From Hippopus hippopus (taxonomy: Eukaryota > Mollusca > Bivalvia > Cardiida > Cardiidae), in the NCBI GenBank assembly GCA_946811185.2, contig OX328098.1, positions 25,429,084-25,493,083 on the forward strand: 64,000 nt of DNA, given 5' to 3'. Both the position numbers and the translations under genes were made by a program. The first letter of the stretch is position 1, and every line of letters begins with the position of its first letter. The notes beneath the pieces are model-generated. The model saw nothing but the letters and a program-made list of their open reading frames with translations. It was not told where the DNA came from and searched no databases. Shown here piece after piece: positions 31,675-42,810 of this stretch.

Positions 31675-31915
31675 ATGAGCCATGCTCTGTGAAAAGGGGC
31701 CTTATGCATCTGCAAAAAGTATCAACCCAGGTCAGCCTGCGCAGTACGCGCAGGCTGACCTTGGCCGATACTTTTTGCTTTTGATAAGTTTTCTGCTAGT
31801 CAAAGGATCATTCTACCTCAGGATTCAGTCAGTTGTTAGACAACGTGGATTTTATGGACCCACAGTGATGTGATGACTTGCATGATATCATGTATTACGG
31901 AGATGCTGCATAACT
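31675..31915 (+). repeat. family A MITE, 3' end eroded
   Basis: TGAGCCATGCTCTGTGAAAA; core arms CAGGTCAGCCTGCGCAG and CGCGCAGGCTGACCTTGG, clean. The right end past GTATTACGGAGATG is lost. Confidence 0.88.
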
Positions 31916-31959
31916 TTGCTGCCAGGACAGACATAGGTTCCATTGATATTATTATTAAA

Positions 31960-32210
31960 GGGACTTTGAACTAGATTTCATTTCGCAAGTACTTTTGTAG
32001 AAATTCTTTAAAAAAAAGACTTCCAATTTTCGTTTGCAAACAAAACTTGCTTTAGAATTAAAACCTAGAAAGAAATACATATAAAAATCACGAGGAATTA
32101 CTGAGTTTTCTGTATTTTTCTTTTTTATCCAAAAATTTCCTATTCCGTTAGTAACGAGATAGCCATCGTTGCATTACAAGGGATAAGTACGTTTCCCAAT
32201 TAAATAAATA
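31960..32210. repeat. dispersed repeat, family I, copy 1
   Basis: Shares with 36990-37250 the ordered blocks CACGAGGAATTACTGAG, TTCCGTTAGTAACGAGATAG, CATTACAAGGGATAAGTACG and TTTCC. Ends undefined. Confidence 0.6.
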
Positions 32211-32381
32211 CGGAATGTTATGCTGTAGTGACTTTCCTGGTGCTTGTACATGTATTTACTTCGAGCAGCGTGAGAAAATTTGGTATCGCGCGAGACCGAA
32301 GGTCGAGCGAGATGCCAAAATTTTCTTACGCAGCAAGAAGTAAATACAAGCACCAGGAAAGTCACTTCAGCATAATATTCC
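32211..32381. repeat. long imperfect palindrome (~170 bp)
   Basis: Left arm GGAATGTTATGCTGTAGTGA, CTTTCCTGGTGCTTGTAC, GTATTTACTTCGAGCAGCG, AAAATTTGGTATCGCGC. The right arm is its inverse, ending AGTCACTTCAGCATAATATT. The centre GAGACCGAAGGTCGAGC is a short loop. Few mismatches. Confidence 0.85.
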
Positions 32382-32384
32382 TTT

Positions 32385-33340
32385 TATCATGTACCTACAT
32401 CTTTTCAACAACAAAATATTGTAAATTATTGACATTTTTTTTTTTTGAAAACGGTAAACAAGATCAAACAAATAATGGTGTGGTAGCCAGTCACTTCTTT
32501 TTTATGAATGGTTGATGAATAATACAGCGTAAAATTTTGACCAATCAAATTGCAAATTTATACATACTTATACCGCGCGTAAGTTACGTAATTATGACGT
32601 CATCATACCATATTTGGAACCATATTTCACAGTGTGTAGAAGCGGGTTTTTTTTTTATGTCCTGTGTGATATTTTATCCGCGTGCTACGCATGTATTTTC
32701 TCCGGAAAACTTGTAATGAATAACTAAAAGGGCGTGATATGCTTACCCGTAGTTGAAGAAAAAATATATGCTGAAAAACAAACGTGGATGCCTTACGTGG
32801 GACTCGAGTAATTGACCTTCAAAACCAAGGTCGGCCACTCTTCCATCTAGGCTATGGAGGAATATGTTCTATTATTATATACGTGAAAGTTTTCCGGAGA
32901 CATCTATACAGATCGGAGACATCTATAACCTGTTTGGTTGAGCTGGAAACTGTACCATCCAAACAAAGTACCGAAAAATGTCAGACTTTTTAGTTAAAAT
33001 TTGTGTTCTTAGATAGATCAGTTTAGCATTACTTTCATTCGCTTAGTTTTTCAGTAGATCTACAAAATGTTTAACTCAACCTCTTTCGAAAAAACAGTCC
33101 GTTGAAACTCAGACAGATTTTTTAACCCTTTTAACCCTCATCCCGCCGAAAGTAAATTTTAGACTGTTACAAATATATATTGCGTTGCGTTTTTTAGATC
33201 TGAAAGCGATTTAAATGACTGAAGCAAAGCAGAATGCAGCGAAGAGTGTAAAGCCTGTAGGTGCACACTGATCTTGTTTTACATTCTCCGCAAAATACAT
33301 AATTGGTCGCGGACGGTAGGATAAGATTTAAAGGCTTGAG
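32385..33340. other. gene-free stretch, nothing recognised
   Basis: No repeat family or coding motif, except a weak B-like remnant around 33120-33330 (ACTGATCTTGTTTTACATTC, GGACGGTAGGATAAG). Confidence 0.4.
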
Positions 33341-33354
33341 TAAACAAGCTGACG

Positions 33355-33420
33355 GCATAGATCCAAGATCAGGCTGCACGTTCTGTGCACTCTGATCTTG
33401 ACATTTGTCATCAGCAAAAG
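33355..33420 (-). repeat. family B core fragment
   Basis: GGCATAGATCCAAGATCAGG, GCACGTTCTGTGCACTCTG and ATCTTGACA only. Confidence 0.65.
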
Positions 33421-33745
33421 CCGCTCTTTTTACTTATTGGGCTGAGAGCTTAATGAAGCGTATATAAACGTTCCCATGAATAATACATTACACCTGCACC
33501 CAGTATCGGATTTATTTTAGCTGAAATCGTAAGCTAACTATCTAACAGTTGAACAACATCTAGCATTCTCTGAATAGAGAATCGATGTAATGCTGACGCC
33601 TGAATACTAACCTGCAGTTAATGGTAAAATGTTTTTCATCAAATTTCAAATTCCCATTGACTTATTTTCAAGGGTGCAAGAAAATTAACTATCGTCCATG
33701 TAACAGCTTTAATAGACTTTCATATTACCCTAAAGGTCATGTACT

Positions 33746-34176
33746 CACTCGTCACAACTCGGCCGATTCCGTACCTACATCTAACCTCGTCTGTATAACG
33801 GTCGTTTCCATTTGAACTGCCGATCACGTGATCTTATACATGGCGGCGCCACTGTAAGTCGTTCAGCAACGACATAAACAACCTCGATGAAGTTATTCAC
33901 ATCTATCCATCCGTCGGTGAAAACTTCAATCGAAAATGATAAACCAAGGTAAAAAAAAATGAATGTACAAACTGTTTGTCAACTGAAATATAGTTAGAAA
34001 GATTTTGATAGAAAATTGAGACTCAAGTTTTCTTTTTTAAGAGGAGCCTTACAATTTTCAGAACGGTAAACCGGCGTATTTCCGGCGATGAAATGTACCG
34101 TTTAGGTGCATATCAATCCACAAGATACAGCCGAGGGATTTGATGTCCACTATCACCCGAGGTTTGCCGAATGGTT
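33746..34176. repeat. dispersed unit R, copy 2
   Basis: Aligns end to end with 23807-24225 with scattered substitutions and a few small indels. Flanked by ATGTACT at 33739-33745 and 34177-34183, i.e. different flanks from copy 1, so it moved independently rather than by segmental duplication. Confidence 0.8.
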
Positions 34177-34183
34177 ATGTACT

Positions 34184-34423
34184 GTTAATCCTTATCCTGC
34201 TAAATAAGTGAAATGAAACCTTTAAGCCTGTCATGCTAAATAAGTGAAATGAAACCTTAAAGCCGACAGTAAAAACCCCAAAATTTTACTATTTCAAAGG
34301 TTCTTTCAGGGGAAAATATGTTCTGATTGGACAGTGTAGATCAAAGATCAGACTGCATGTTCTCTCTTGATCTACACTGTCCTCAGAAGGTCAGTAAGTC
34401 GCGCTTAGCAGCCTAAGAGTTTA
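34184..34423 (-). repeat. family B MITE with internal 36-bp duplication
   Basis: GTTAATCCTTATCCTGCTAA to GCAGCCTAAGAGTTTA. TGCTAAATAAGTGAAATG and AAACCTT occur twice (34197 and 34230 on). The core keeps one arm (AGATCAGACTGCATG); the other is shortened. Confidence 0.82.
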
Positions 34424-35468
34424 CTTTCTTTTTTCACCAATAGCGTGAAGATACACCGCTTTCCTCTGTCTGTGCATAGCATGGCACACCATAGCAACCC
34501 ACAGCTCAACATAACACTTCTTAGCATAACATAACATGAGAAAACATTAGCTTTATTTTGCATAAAACTGGTTACAATTTAGATCAATAGCCAAAAAAGT
34601 TTACATGTTTAAAACAGTTTAAACAACGTGAAGTGAAAACGCAAGCACCGTGGAATTAATAGTCAGAAGAATAATACAGAGAATCCAAATGTTTTCGAGG
34701 GAGACGAAACAAACATGTTTATTTTAGTACGAGCGTAATTATTTTTAGATATCGTATTCATGTAACAATATTGATCAGTCAAGTTTTGTATCGTATTTTT
34801 CACTTCTGCGATTTGATTGGTCATTTTTTTTTTTCATACAATGAAATTAAATACCGACAGATAAACTCATATTTCAAACTCAAAGCTTCTTTTTAACAGT
34901 TTATTGTATAGATTGCCAGCTGCGCCTGTTATCATTAAGCCTGGGTTCGGCGAGCTTAAAGGTACTATATGCGAACAACTTCTAACTTGATAGACCGTAT
35001 TCTGGATCAAGTGGTACCCGTTGTATATCCCGTTGCGTCAACAGGCAACAGCCGATTTATGGTAGCAGTAATAGGTTGTATGGACTAATCAGACAGCGCG
35101 TAACAGAGTGCATTGATTTATGTCTTAAGATTACGGAGTAAGTCCATCTTACCATGAAGTAATTCCAATTTATAATGACAGACAAAGAGTCTCGAACTGG
35201 GCAGAAATCTGCCTGGTAGCTTTGGGCGTTACCTGTTGTCGATATGAAGATTGTAAACAGGCTACCAGTTTATATTCTTCGATGAAATCAATAAACGACC
35301 GAGTAAGGTAATTGTATTATGATTAAAAAAGTAATAACGCCTCTTTCGGGAGCAATGACTGGTTCCCTCTTGTTTAACACTTCCGCTGTAAGCTGAATGA
35401 ATTCAACCGGTTTTCGAAGTCTAAAAGTAGACTTTCACAGCGGTTAGATGATGATTTCGGTTATAGTT
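34424..35468. other. AT-rich stretch, nothing recognised
   Basis: A run of AACATAACA-type sequence at about 34507-34545. No repeat family or protein motif identified. Confidence 0.4.
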
Positions 35469-35469
35469 C

Positions 35470-35556
35470 ATCATGAGGTATCGGATGGTGTAGATTCAAG
35501 ATCAGACTGCACGTTATGTGCAATCTGATCTTGGATCTTCATCGTCCGCGAAAACT
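35470..35556 (-). repeat. family B core fragment
   Basis: GTATCGGATGGTGTAGATTC, AAGATCAGACTGCACG, GCAATCTGATCTTGG. Confidence 0.7.
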
Positions 35557-36224
35557 TTTTGGAGTCGCAAACGGCAGTGAAAAAGTGAATGATAGATCCC
35601 CGGATGTGATCTAGTAATTACGAACACAAGAATTTGCGACCCCTGGTGCCCAATAAATCTCGACCTCCGCCTGGTTCTATATGTATGTTGATTTTTAGAT
35701 AGTATCATTGTTTTATTGTAATTATTGTCCTCAAAGCATTTCGGAGCGCATGTTTCGAAAGGTTGACGTGTTTTTATTGTTTTTAGCCTCTAATGTAGTA
35801 AACATTTTTTTTCTCAGTGTGAGTAAAATATGGTATTCCTTGTTTGTCAAATTCCGAAAACACTAACAGGATTCATGTTTTGATCAAGAGAATCTTTGAT
35901 TAAGAGATGCCTTGATCAACAGACAGACAGACAGAGAGCTTGGAGGAGAAAAAAAGAGACAGAGAGAGAGGCTGGATAATAACGGCTAAAAGAAGAAGGC
36001 AACTTATGGATATTATCTAAATGGCAATGTAGATATTAAGTGCGTCCCCAAGGCAACTTTCTTCCCTTGTGCATCTACCACTTTTAGAATTATGACAAGC
36101 AATAAATATCTTGGTGTATAACTGTTGAAAATCATTTGTGGTTAGATACGAAGAAAAATGATACATAATTGAAAAGTTACCTCCCCAGCAACAGTTGTAT
36201 ATTCTGTCATAATAATCACTGTAA
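35557..36224. other. gene-free stretch, nothing recognised
   Basis: Short ACAGACAGACAG/GAGAGAGA runs at 35922-35972. No coding motif. Confidence 0.4.
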
Positions 36225-36400
36225 AAGGTTTGCAGGTTCCCACAAAATAAACAAGTCCAAATTTTTTTACCAATTGAAAATTACTTTTTATTCATTTGAA
36301 TATATCAGTACCAAGAAGTAGTCAAAAGTCAGTGCCTTCAGCTACGCCGAAGGATAAAAAGAAAAATGCTTTCGACCAGTATTTTATCTAAATACTTCCT
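36225..36400. repeat. dispersed repeat, family G
   Basis: CCAATTGAAAATTACTTTTT, TATATCAGTACCAAGAAGTA and TTCAGCTACGCCGAAGGA match 9280-9400 and 51350-51430 in order. Confidence 0.65.
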
Positions 36401-36667
36401 AGCTTTCACGTTCAGCCATATATTTTCCGTTAATTCGTTTACAAGACTGTTTTTAAAGCCGTCTACCGCAAATTTTCGTCAGAAGAAATGAGTTAATATT
36501 AAGTTTTACCGTTGGCAGAAAAGTAATAAATATACCTAGTTTCTATGGAAACTGTCGGGGTCATATACCACAATTTTTTGATAATATACGTCTTTCAACA
36601 TTTTCTTTTATTTTTAATTCTGCATAATTTCTATCGACGACCTGGAATGCAGACATCAAAGAATATT

Positions 36668-36856
36668 ACAGTCCGCGCAGGCTGACCTGAATCGAAATTT
36701 TTAGCTATTGGTCAATTTTCTGCATGTCAAAGAACCGGTGTACCCAATGGTTCAGTCAGTAATTATGCAAATGGATTTATGGTTCCATTATTATGTAATG
36801 ACTTGCTAGGTATCATGCATCACGGAGATGCTTTTAATCCATTTTTGTCAGAGCAT
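36668..36856 (+). repeat. family A MITE, begins inside the core
   Basis: Starts at the hairpin centre (AGTCCGCGCAGGCTGACC) and continues to TCAGAGCATGCTTCAT. The whole left arm is absent. Confidence 0.82.
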
Positions 36857-36989
36857 GCTTCATTTACTCATTACAAGCTAGATTCTTTTCTTACCCTTTT
36901 CTCCAGTATATTTGTCATATAAATGTATTGTCTTTTGTATATTGTGTTTTGTATATTATACTGTTGAATAGAATATGTTTAAACTAAGC

Positions 36990-37250
36990 TAGATTAATGT
37001 GGCATCCAAGCAGATTTCGTGTGGCAAATTTTCTAGAAAATTTTTATAAGGACTAATAATATTTTCTTTCGTACTCAATGATGGCTTGAAAAAAAAAACT
37101 AAAGACAAAAAATAGAACATGTAAAAGACACGAGGAATTTCCGAGTGTTTTTTTTTGTTCGTTGGATTTTCATATGCCGTTATATAGTAACGTGATAGCC
37201 CTATTTTGCTTTATAAGGGGTAAATACGTTTCCAAAACAAACACAGTGAC
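36990..37250. repeat. dispersed repeat, family I, copy 2
   Basis: ACACGAGGAATTTCCGAGTG, CCGTTATATAGTAACGTGAT, TTTATAAGGGGTAAATACG and TTTCC, as at 31960-32210. Confidence 0.6.
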
Positions 37251-37261
37251 AGTTGTTGTGA

Positions 37262-37335
37262 TATCTCCGTTCTAAAGTAGAGTCACTGAGTTAATGTTTC
37301 AAAGACCGTGGGTTCTAATCCCGGTGGTGATTTTC
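37262..37335 (+). repeat. degraded tRNA-like SINE head
   Basis: GTAGAGTCACTGAGTTAATG, then GTGGGTTCTAATCCCGGTG with a B-box-like GGTTCTAATCC. No SINE body recognised. Confidence 0.4.
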
Positions 37336-37414
37336 TTTTTTTTTTGTATTTTCCTTAAATTTAGAGTAGACAACCACGTCCTTATGATTTTACTTACAAA
37401 ATATTAACTTTAAC

Positions 37415-37560
37415 CCCCTCTTTCCCCCCCCCACCCCCCCCCAAAAAAAAAACCCTTATAAGAGGTCAAAATGTTGTAATATGGCCCTTTAAGACCGAAC
37501 TTTAAAACTTTCACAAGTGTGTCTGAGATTAATAATAATAATAATAATAATGAAGCAAAG
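37415..37560. repeat. C-run, A-run and (AAT)n simple repeats
   Basis: Poly-C with single A interruptions at 37422-37442, poly-A next to it, and AAT units at 37530-37552. Confidence 0.85.
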
Positions 37561-37878
37561 GACGTATTCAAATATACGACAAAAAACCTTCTTTTAGTGC
37601 CATAGGCGAAAACACGAGCTTTTGCAATTGCTGCGGGGTCATAAAAAAAGTTGGGTTTTTCGGTCCAGTAATAGGTTAATAGCTTTCGTCCATTTTTTTA
37701 ATCGCTCCCTGTTGTATCTTAAACCCATATCTTTCGTTCTTTTGTGTAAAATGTGTCACCTGATCCCTTTTTTATTTCCATGGAAACCTGTGAAAGCAGG
37801 TGGCTCTCTAAGCAGTTTTTGCCCTATTATGACATTAATTTCTGCAGATGACAATTCTGTTTCGCAGCTTGCGACTTT

Positions 37879-37951
37879 TGAAAACATTGTGGCGAAAAGG
37901 AGAAATTGCTCGTAACGAGCAATTTCTCCTTTTTCGCCACAATGTTTTCAC
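37879..37951. repeat. family C hairpin with private paired changes
   Basis: TGAAAACATTGTGGCGAAAA, GGAGAAATTGCTCGT, one loop base, then the inverse arm with a single extra T. Compared with the usual GTGGGAAAAGG and AATGCTGGTTACCAGCATT, this copy reads GTGGCGAAAAGG and ATTGCTCGTAACGAGCAAT, altered the same way on both arms. Flanking C ends are not recognisable. Confidence 0.85.
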
Positions 37952-38074
37952 ATGTGTCAGAGTATTAAATCTTAAATTATGATTCATTGTAGTTACTCAC
38001 ATTTTACAAGGATGATTTGAAAGCTGTTTCTTGCGATTTTTTCCGTAGTAACGTTAGAACGTCAAACGGTAATA

Positions 38075-38312
38075 GTTTTTAACTCCTTGCCAGGCGACAA
38101 AATTTTATTATCGTGCAAGTGGAAAGAACTTGCATACGTCAGAAAGTATAGCTCGAATGATTGAATGTGTCTTTTGAATGGGTAGAAATCATTGTGAGAA
38201 ATGTACAAAATGACGGTTTCCGACATTTTTGTCCTTTTTTTCTCGAAGGGTTTTAAAAAGCCTTATTCCTCAGGGTCGTCAAAACTTGAGATTGTTTGGA
38301 AAAGGATGAAAT
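38075..38312 (+). repeat. family C MITE, full length
   Basis: ACTCCTTGCCAGGCGACAAA to GAGATTGTTTGGAAAAGGAT; hairpin decayed (AATGACGGTTTCCGACATTT). Confidence 0.78.
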
Positions 38313-38391
38313 ATGCGTGGTGTCTTTAACTCGGGAACATAGATCTGTTTTAAAATATCTCACCGCTGAAAGAACACGATCACTTTTTTTA

Positions 38392-40090
38392 GCTCACCTG
38401 AGCACAACGTGCTCAAGGGGAGCTTTTAGGATCACCCGGCGTCCGTCGTCCGTCGTGCGTCGTCCGTCGTGCGTCGTGTGTCGTCAACAATTCTTTAAAC
38501 ATCAACTCCTCCTAAACCGCTGGGCCAATTTGGACCAAACTTGGCTGGAATGTTCCTTGGGAGGTCCTCTTTAAAAATTGTTCACAGAATTTGATTCCAT
38601 CAAAAACTCTTGTTGCCATGGCAACCAAATGGAATTTTCTAGGAAATTCTTTAAAAATCTTCTCCTCTGAAACCACTAATCAGATTTTGAAATAATTTCA
38701 CAGAGATGTTCCTTGGGTGACCCTTTTCAAAAACTGTTCGCGAAATTTTGATCCGTCAAGAAACATGGCTCTGGTGAATGGGGGCTACTTGCACTATACA
38801 GAAATGAAGAAATTCTTAAAAATTCTTCTTCTCTGAAACGGCTGGTCAGATTTTAAAATAATTTCCCAGAGATGTTCCTTGGATGACCCTTTTCAAAAAT
38901 TGTTCGCAAAATGCTGATTCATCAAGAAACATGGCTCTGGATGAATGGGGGCTACTTGCACTATACAGAAATGAAGAAATTCTTAAAAATTCTTCTTCTC
39001 TGAAAGCGCTGGTCAGATTTTGAAATAATTTCACAGAAATGTTTCTTAGGTGACCCTTTTCAAAAACTGTTCGCGAAATTTTGATCCGTCAAGAAACATG
39101 GCTCTGGTGAAGGGGGCTACTTGCACTATACAGAAATGAAGAAATTCTTAAAAATTCTTCTTCTCTGAAACCGCTGGTCAGATTTTGAAATAATTTCACA
39201 GAAATGTTCCTTGGGTGACCCTTTTCAAAAATTGTTCGCAAAATGCTGATTCATCAAGAAACATGGCTCTGATGGGTGGGGGGGCCCACTTGCACTATAT
39301 GGACATGAAGAAATTCTTAAAAATTCTTCTTCTCTGAAACGGCTGGTCAGATTTTGAAATAATTTCACAGAAATGTTTCTTGGGTGACCCTTTTTGCAAA
39401 CTGTTCGAGAAATTTTGATCCATCAAGAAACATGGCTCTGATGGCTGTGGACTATTTACACTATACGGACATGAAGAAATTCTTAAAAATTCTTCTTCTC
39501 TGAAACGGCAGGTCAGATTTTGAAATAATTTCACAACAATGTTCCTTGGGTGACTCTTTTCAAAAGTTGTTCACAAAATTGTGATCTGTCAAAAAACATG
39601 GCTCTGATGGTGGGGGCTATTTGCACTACAAGGATATGAAGAGGAATTTCTTAATTTTTCTTCTCTGAAACGGCTGGTCAGATTTTGAAATAATTTCACA
39701 GAAATGTTCTTAGGGTGACCCTTTTCAAAAATTGTTAGGGAAATTTTTATCCGTCGAAAAACAACAGCCAATTGTTGGCACCTGCATGTGGTGCTCTTGT
39801 TCGACTTATGTTTTTAGTCACTATCGAGCATGTGCTCTTCTTCAAGAAATTGTCCTTGGGTCATCTATCCAAAAATTTATTTGCAGAATTCTGATTCATC
39901 AAATTCATTGCTGTGGTGATGATTGTAGGGGTGGTGACAGATTTTGAAATGACTTTTACAGGTGACCTTTTCAAAATTGCTTGGCAAAATAATGATTTGG
40001 TTTCCAAAGTTTCAATACCTCAAAAAAATTGGCTATGGTCCTCTCAAAAATTCAGGTGAGCGATCCAGGGCCATCTTGGCCCTTCTTGTT
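38392..40090 (+). mobile_element. Helentron-like non-autonomous element, copy 2
   Basis: The start GCTCACCTGAGCACAACG (with its own small hairpin GAGCACAACGTGCTC) is mirrored by TCAGGTGAGC at 40052-40061. A stem-loop AGGGCCATCTTGGCCCT (40067-40083) and TTCTTGTTT follow. Shared with 28123-28953: the 5' end with CGTCGTG microsatellite and the 3' GAGCGAT, stem-loop, TTGTT order. Central tandem repeats near a 5' microsatellite recall DINE-1/HINE-type elements described in bivalves. No protein coded. Confidence 0.68.
38640..39770. repeat. 166-bp tandem repeat, about 7 units
   Basis: GAAGAAATTC recurs at 38806, 38972, 39138, 39307, 39473 and, altered, 39639: spacing 166, 166, 169, 166, 166. Units share TTCTTCTCTGAAAC, TCAGATTTTGAAATAATTTC and ATCAAGAAACATGGCTCT. 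The open frames across it are repeat artefacts. Confidence 0.95.
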
Positions 40091-40594
40091 TCTAAGTTGC
40101 TGTTGCCTGTAATTTTCCGTTTTGCGTTGATTACAATGAGAGTAATCAACAGTTAATGTCCTTTTTTTCTGCAAATATTCATGTGAAGACGAAAAAATTC
40201 GTTGAAGTCATCCGTGGTTTAGTAAAGAAGGTATTGGATTTGTAAACGAGAGGTTTTGGATTCAAAGACCTTCTTTGCAGTCTGATCTTGACACTTTATC
40301 TATAAAAACAACTTCGGTTGTGCCGAGCGCACATTATTTATTAAAACAACTTAAGTTGTGCTAAGCGCACTAAGGAATAAACTTGTATAACAATCGCAAT
40401 GTTACCCAAGTCAACCTTTGTCTACCAAGGAGGGTGCCTTCTGAAGTTCATTGAAATAAAATTTGCATTAACAAGCCGCAACTCAACCATTGGTTCAGTG
40501 CGCAGGTAATGGCAACCGTCACAACGACGTGTTGCCGAAATTCATTTACACCGGCTCCAAAAAACACGAGAAAAATTGCCAACCACTAAAACAA

Positions 40595-40862
40595 ATGGGC
40601 ATCTCAGTGAATAAGGACCTTTAATGCATTTGTAAAAAGTCTCAATCCATGTCATCGTGCACAGACTGCGCAGTCTGACATTAATCGAAACTTTCTGATA
40701 TTTGTAAGTGTTTTGTATGTGAATGGATCATTCTACGTCATAATTTAGTTAGTTATTAGACAAAATGGATTTTATGTATCCATAACTTTGCGGTGACTTT
40801 GCATGGTATAACGCATCGCAGAGAAGCATAAATCCCCTTTTACGACAGCGCGGCACATATCT
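40595..40862 (+). repeat. family A MITE, diverged
   Basis: GGCATCTCAGTGAATAAGGA to GACAGCGCGGCACAT. The core arms are mutated but still partly mirrored (CATGTCATCGTGCACAG, CTGCGCAGTCTGACATT). Confidence 0.8.
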
Positions 40863-41165
40863 TTTTGAATGAAGGAGATTCAAATGCAAAATTATTGACC
40901 ACTTTCCTAGAAACAAAGGAAGTGACATACTGCTAAACGTGAAACAAAACAAAAACTGCAGAAAAAAACCAGTTTTAGTATAAATAAGACAATAAATCAC
41001 ACTACAAAATTGCATTTGACAGACATATATCAAGCCGGCACATGCAAAATTGATAAGCATCGTCAATTTGCACAAAGGCGAACTCTAAAAATAAGGCACG
41101 ACTTCAGCCTATCGCCTTAACTACCATGATACAAAGCAAAACAGGGAAACGGCAACCGCTCTGAT

Positions 41166-41376
41166 TAACATTTATCCTGCTATATAAATTAAATGGAACT
41201 TTCAAGCTGAAAATAAAAACTGGAATATTGCTATTTCAAACTTATTTTTGGAGAGCTATATCTCCTTATCGGACAGTGTAGATCCAAGATCGGATTGCAC
41301 GTTCTGTGTAGTCTGATCTTGATCTACACTGTCCGCAAAGGTCAGTGAGTCGAGCTTAGCGGCCAAAGGGTTAAAT
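41166..41376 (-). repeat. family B MITE, full length
   Basis: TAACATTTATCCTGCTATAT to GCGGCCAAAGGGTTAAA. Core AGATCGGATTGCACG, GTGTAGTCTGATCTTG. Confidence 0.88.
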
Positions 41377-41565
41377 TTGAGGAATTGCAATACATCTCAA
41401 AGTCAAATGATTTGAAATGATTTGGTATTAAAGTGTGATGATAACGAAAACAAATGCACTTATTAGTGCGGATCATACTTCTTATGCCCAAGTCTTAATT
41501 GATATATGTGCAGTCTAAATATTTCGTTATCTGCTGGAAATATCGTGAACCGTCAAATAAATACG

Positions 41566-41830
41566 CCGAGACCGGTTGCTCAGTCGGTAACGTACATGCT
41601 TTGAAGACCAGGTGGTGGCTGGTTCGAATATCAAGCTTGCTCAGTTTGTTTCCGAGGACTAAAAATACGTCATTGCGACAAGATTCATTCTTCTCGCACC
41701 CCCGATCATTGTTTCGATAAGGGTTAAATGGGAAAGCAGCAAATGGCTTGGGAAGAATATTGTATCGGTGATAGAAACTCCAAGAAAGCATGGTTGGAAG
41801 CACTGGTCGCCGTTAAACGTCATTTAAAGA
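41566..41830 (+). repeat. tRNA-derived SINE, type S1
   Basis: Head GAGACCGGTTGCTCAGTCGG, B box GGTTCGAATA. Body CCCCGATCATTGTTTCGATA, GCAGCAAATGGCTTGGGAAG. The 3' end is partial (GGTCGCCGTTAAACG). Confidence 0.78.
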
Positions 41831-42810
41831 TGCCCGTCTACAGCCGGTGAGCAAACACGCTGTTAAATTTCAAACAATTAAGAATGGTACAGAAATCAGT
41901 CCTTTGTGTAAACATGGATAAATTACTGACATATATGGTGTAATTGAAAAAAAGAAACACGGAGATTTGTATTAGAAACCGAACATTGGTCAGAAGAAAA
42001 TTGGCTGACGATCGAAGCTGTAAACAATGGCGGTGCGTCACGGAAATTTATCGTTGGTTTCCGCCTAGAGTCGGATGCGGTGTAATTTGCATATAGGCCG
42101 CGACCTCCGTCTGAAAATCGAGGCTGAAACAGAGAAGCCTTTATTTTCCTTTGTTTACCTCATTAGACGCAGGGCGAAGGTCAAATATAGTCACGTGACA
42201 GAATGCATGATCATCATACGAATCTATCCGAGTGTATAACGGATATATCGAAAATCTTCGACTCAAAAACCGGAAACGACGAGTCTGTTTACATGGAAGG
42301 CCGCAACTCAGCGAAATGGATTTTCTATCGACCGTCAGGCTCAATATTTGGCATGAAGATATAAGAATGACTATAGTTTGATAAAATAAAGACAAAATGA
42401 GTTAAAACTGGCTGAAAATGAGTATAAGGGCCTCTTTAAACCAATAGGTCAAATAAAATGTTGTTAATTTTTATTTGCATCTAAGGGAAATTACAAACTG
42501 ACACTATTGATAAAGGAGCAGAAATTTAGGCCAAGATCAGATTCCAAGTACCTGCCCGCTAATCTTGGTCTGCAATGGTAGAAGAGTACATATTGAGTCG
42601 CATGCATTAGGAGAAAAACTCAAATCCCAATCGACTCTTTAAGACTTCTCTCAAAAAAATGAAAACGTTGAATTAATATCAGAGACGTTTCTAAAGTAGA
42701 AATGTTTATTTGCCCAGCACTAAATAAATATCATTTTTAGGCGTTTCTAAGACACGATGAAATTACACAAGTTTCCTGTGGGAATGACAGTTTTCGTAAA
42801 TGAAAGTTGA
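41831..42810. other. gene-free stretch, nothing recognised
   Basis: A weak B-like remnant at 42530-42583 (CAAGATCAGATTCCAAGTAC, CTAATCTTGGTCTGC). No coding motif. Confidence 0.4.

Noticed and set aside
38640..39770. CRISPR array or coding repeat
   Set aside because: Units are 166 bp and contiguous without spacers; it is a tandem satellite in a mobile element.
38846..39771. Repeated minus-strand frames (MKLFQNLT...)
   Set aside because: Same reading recurs because of the 166-bp tandem units; not a protein family.
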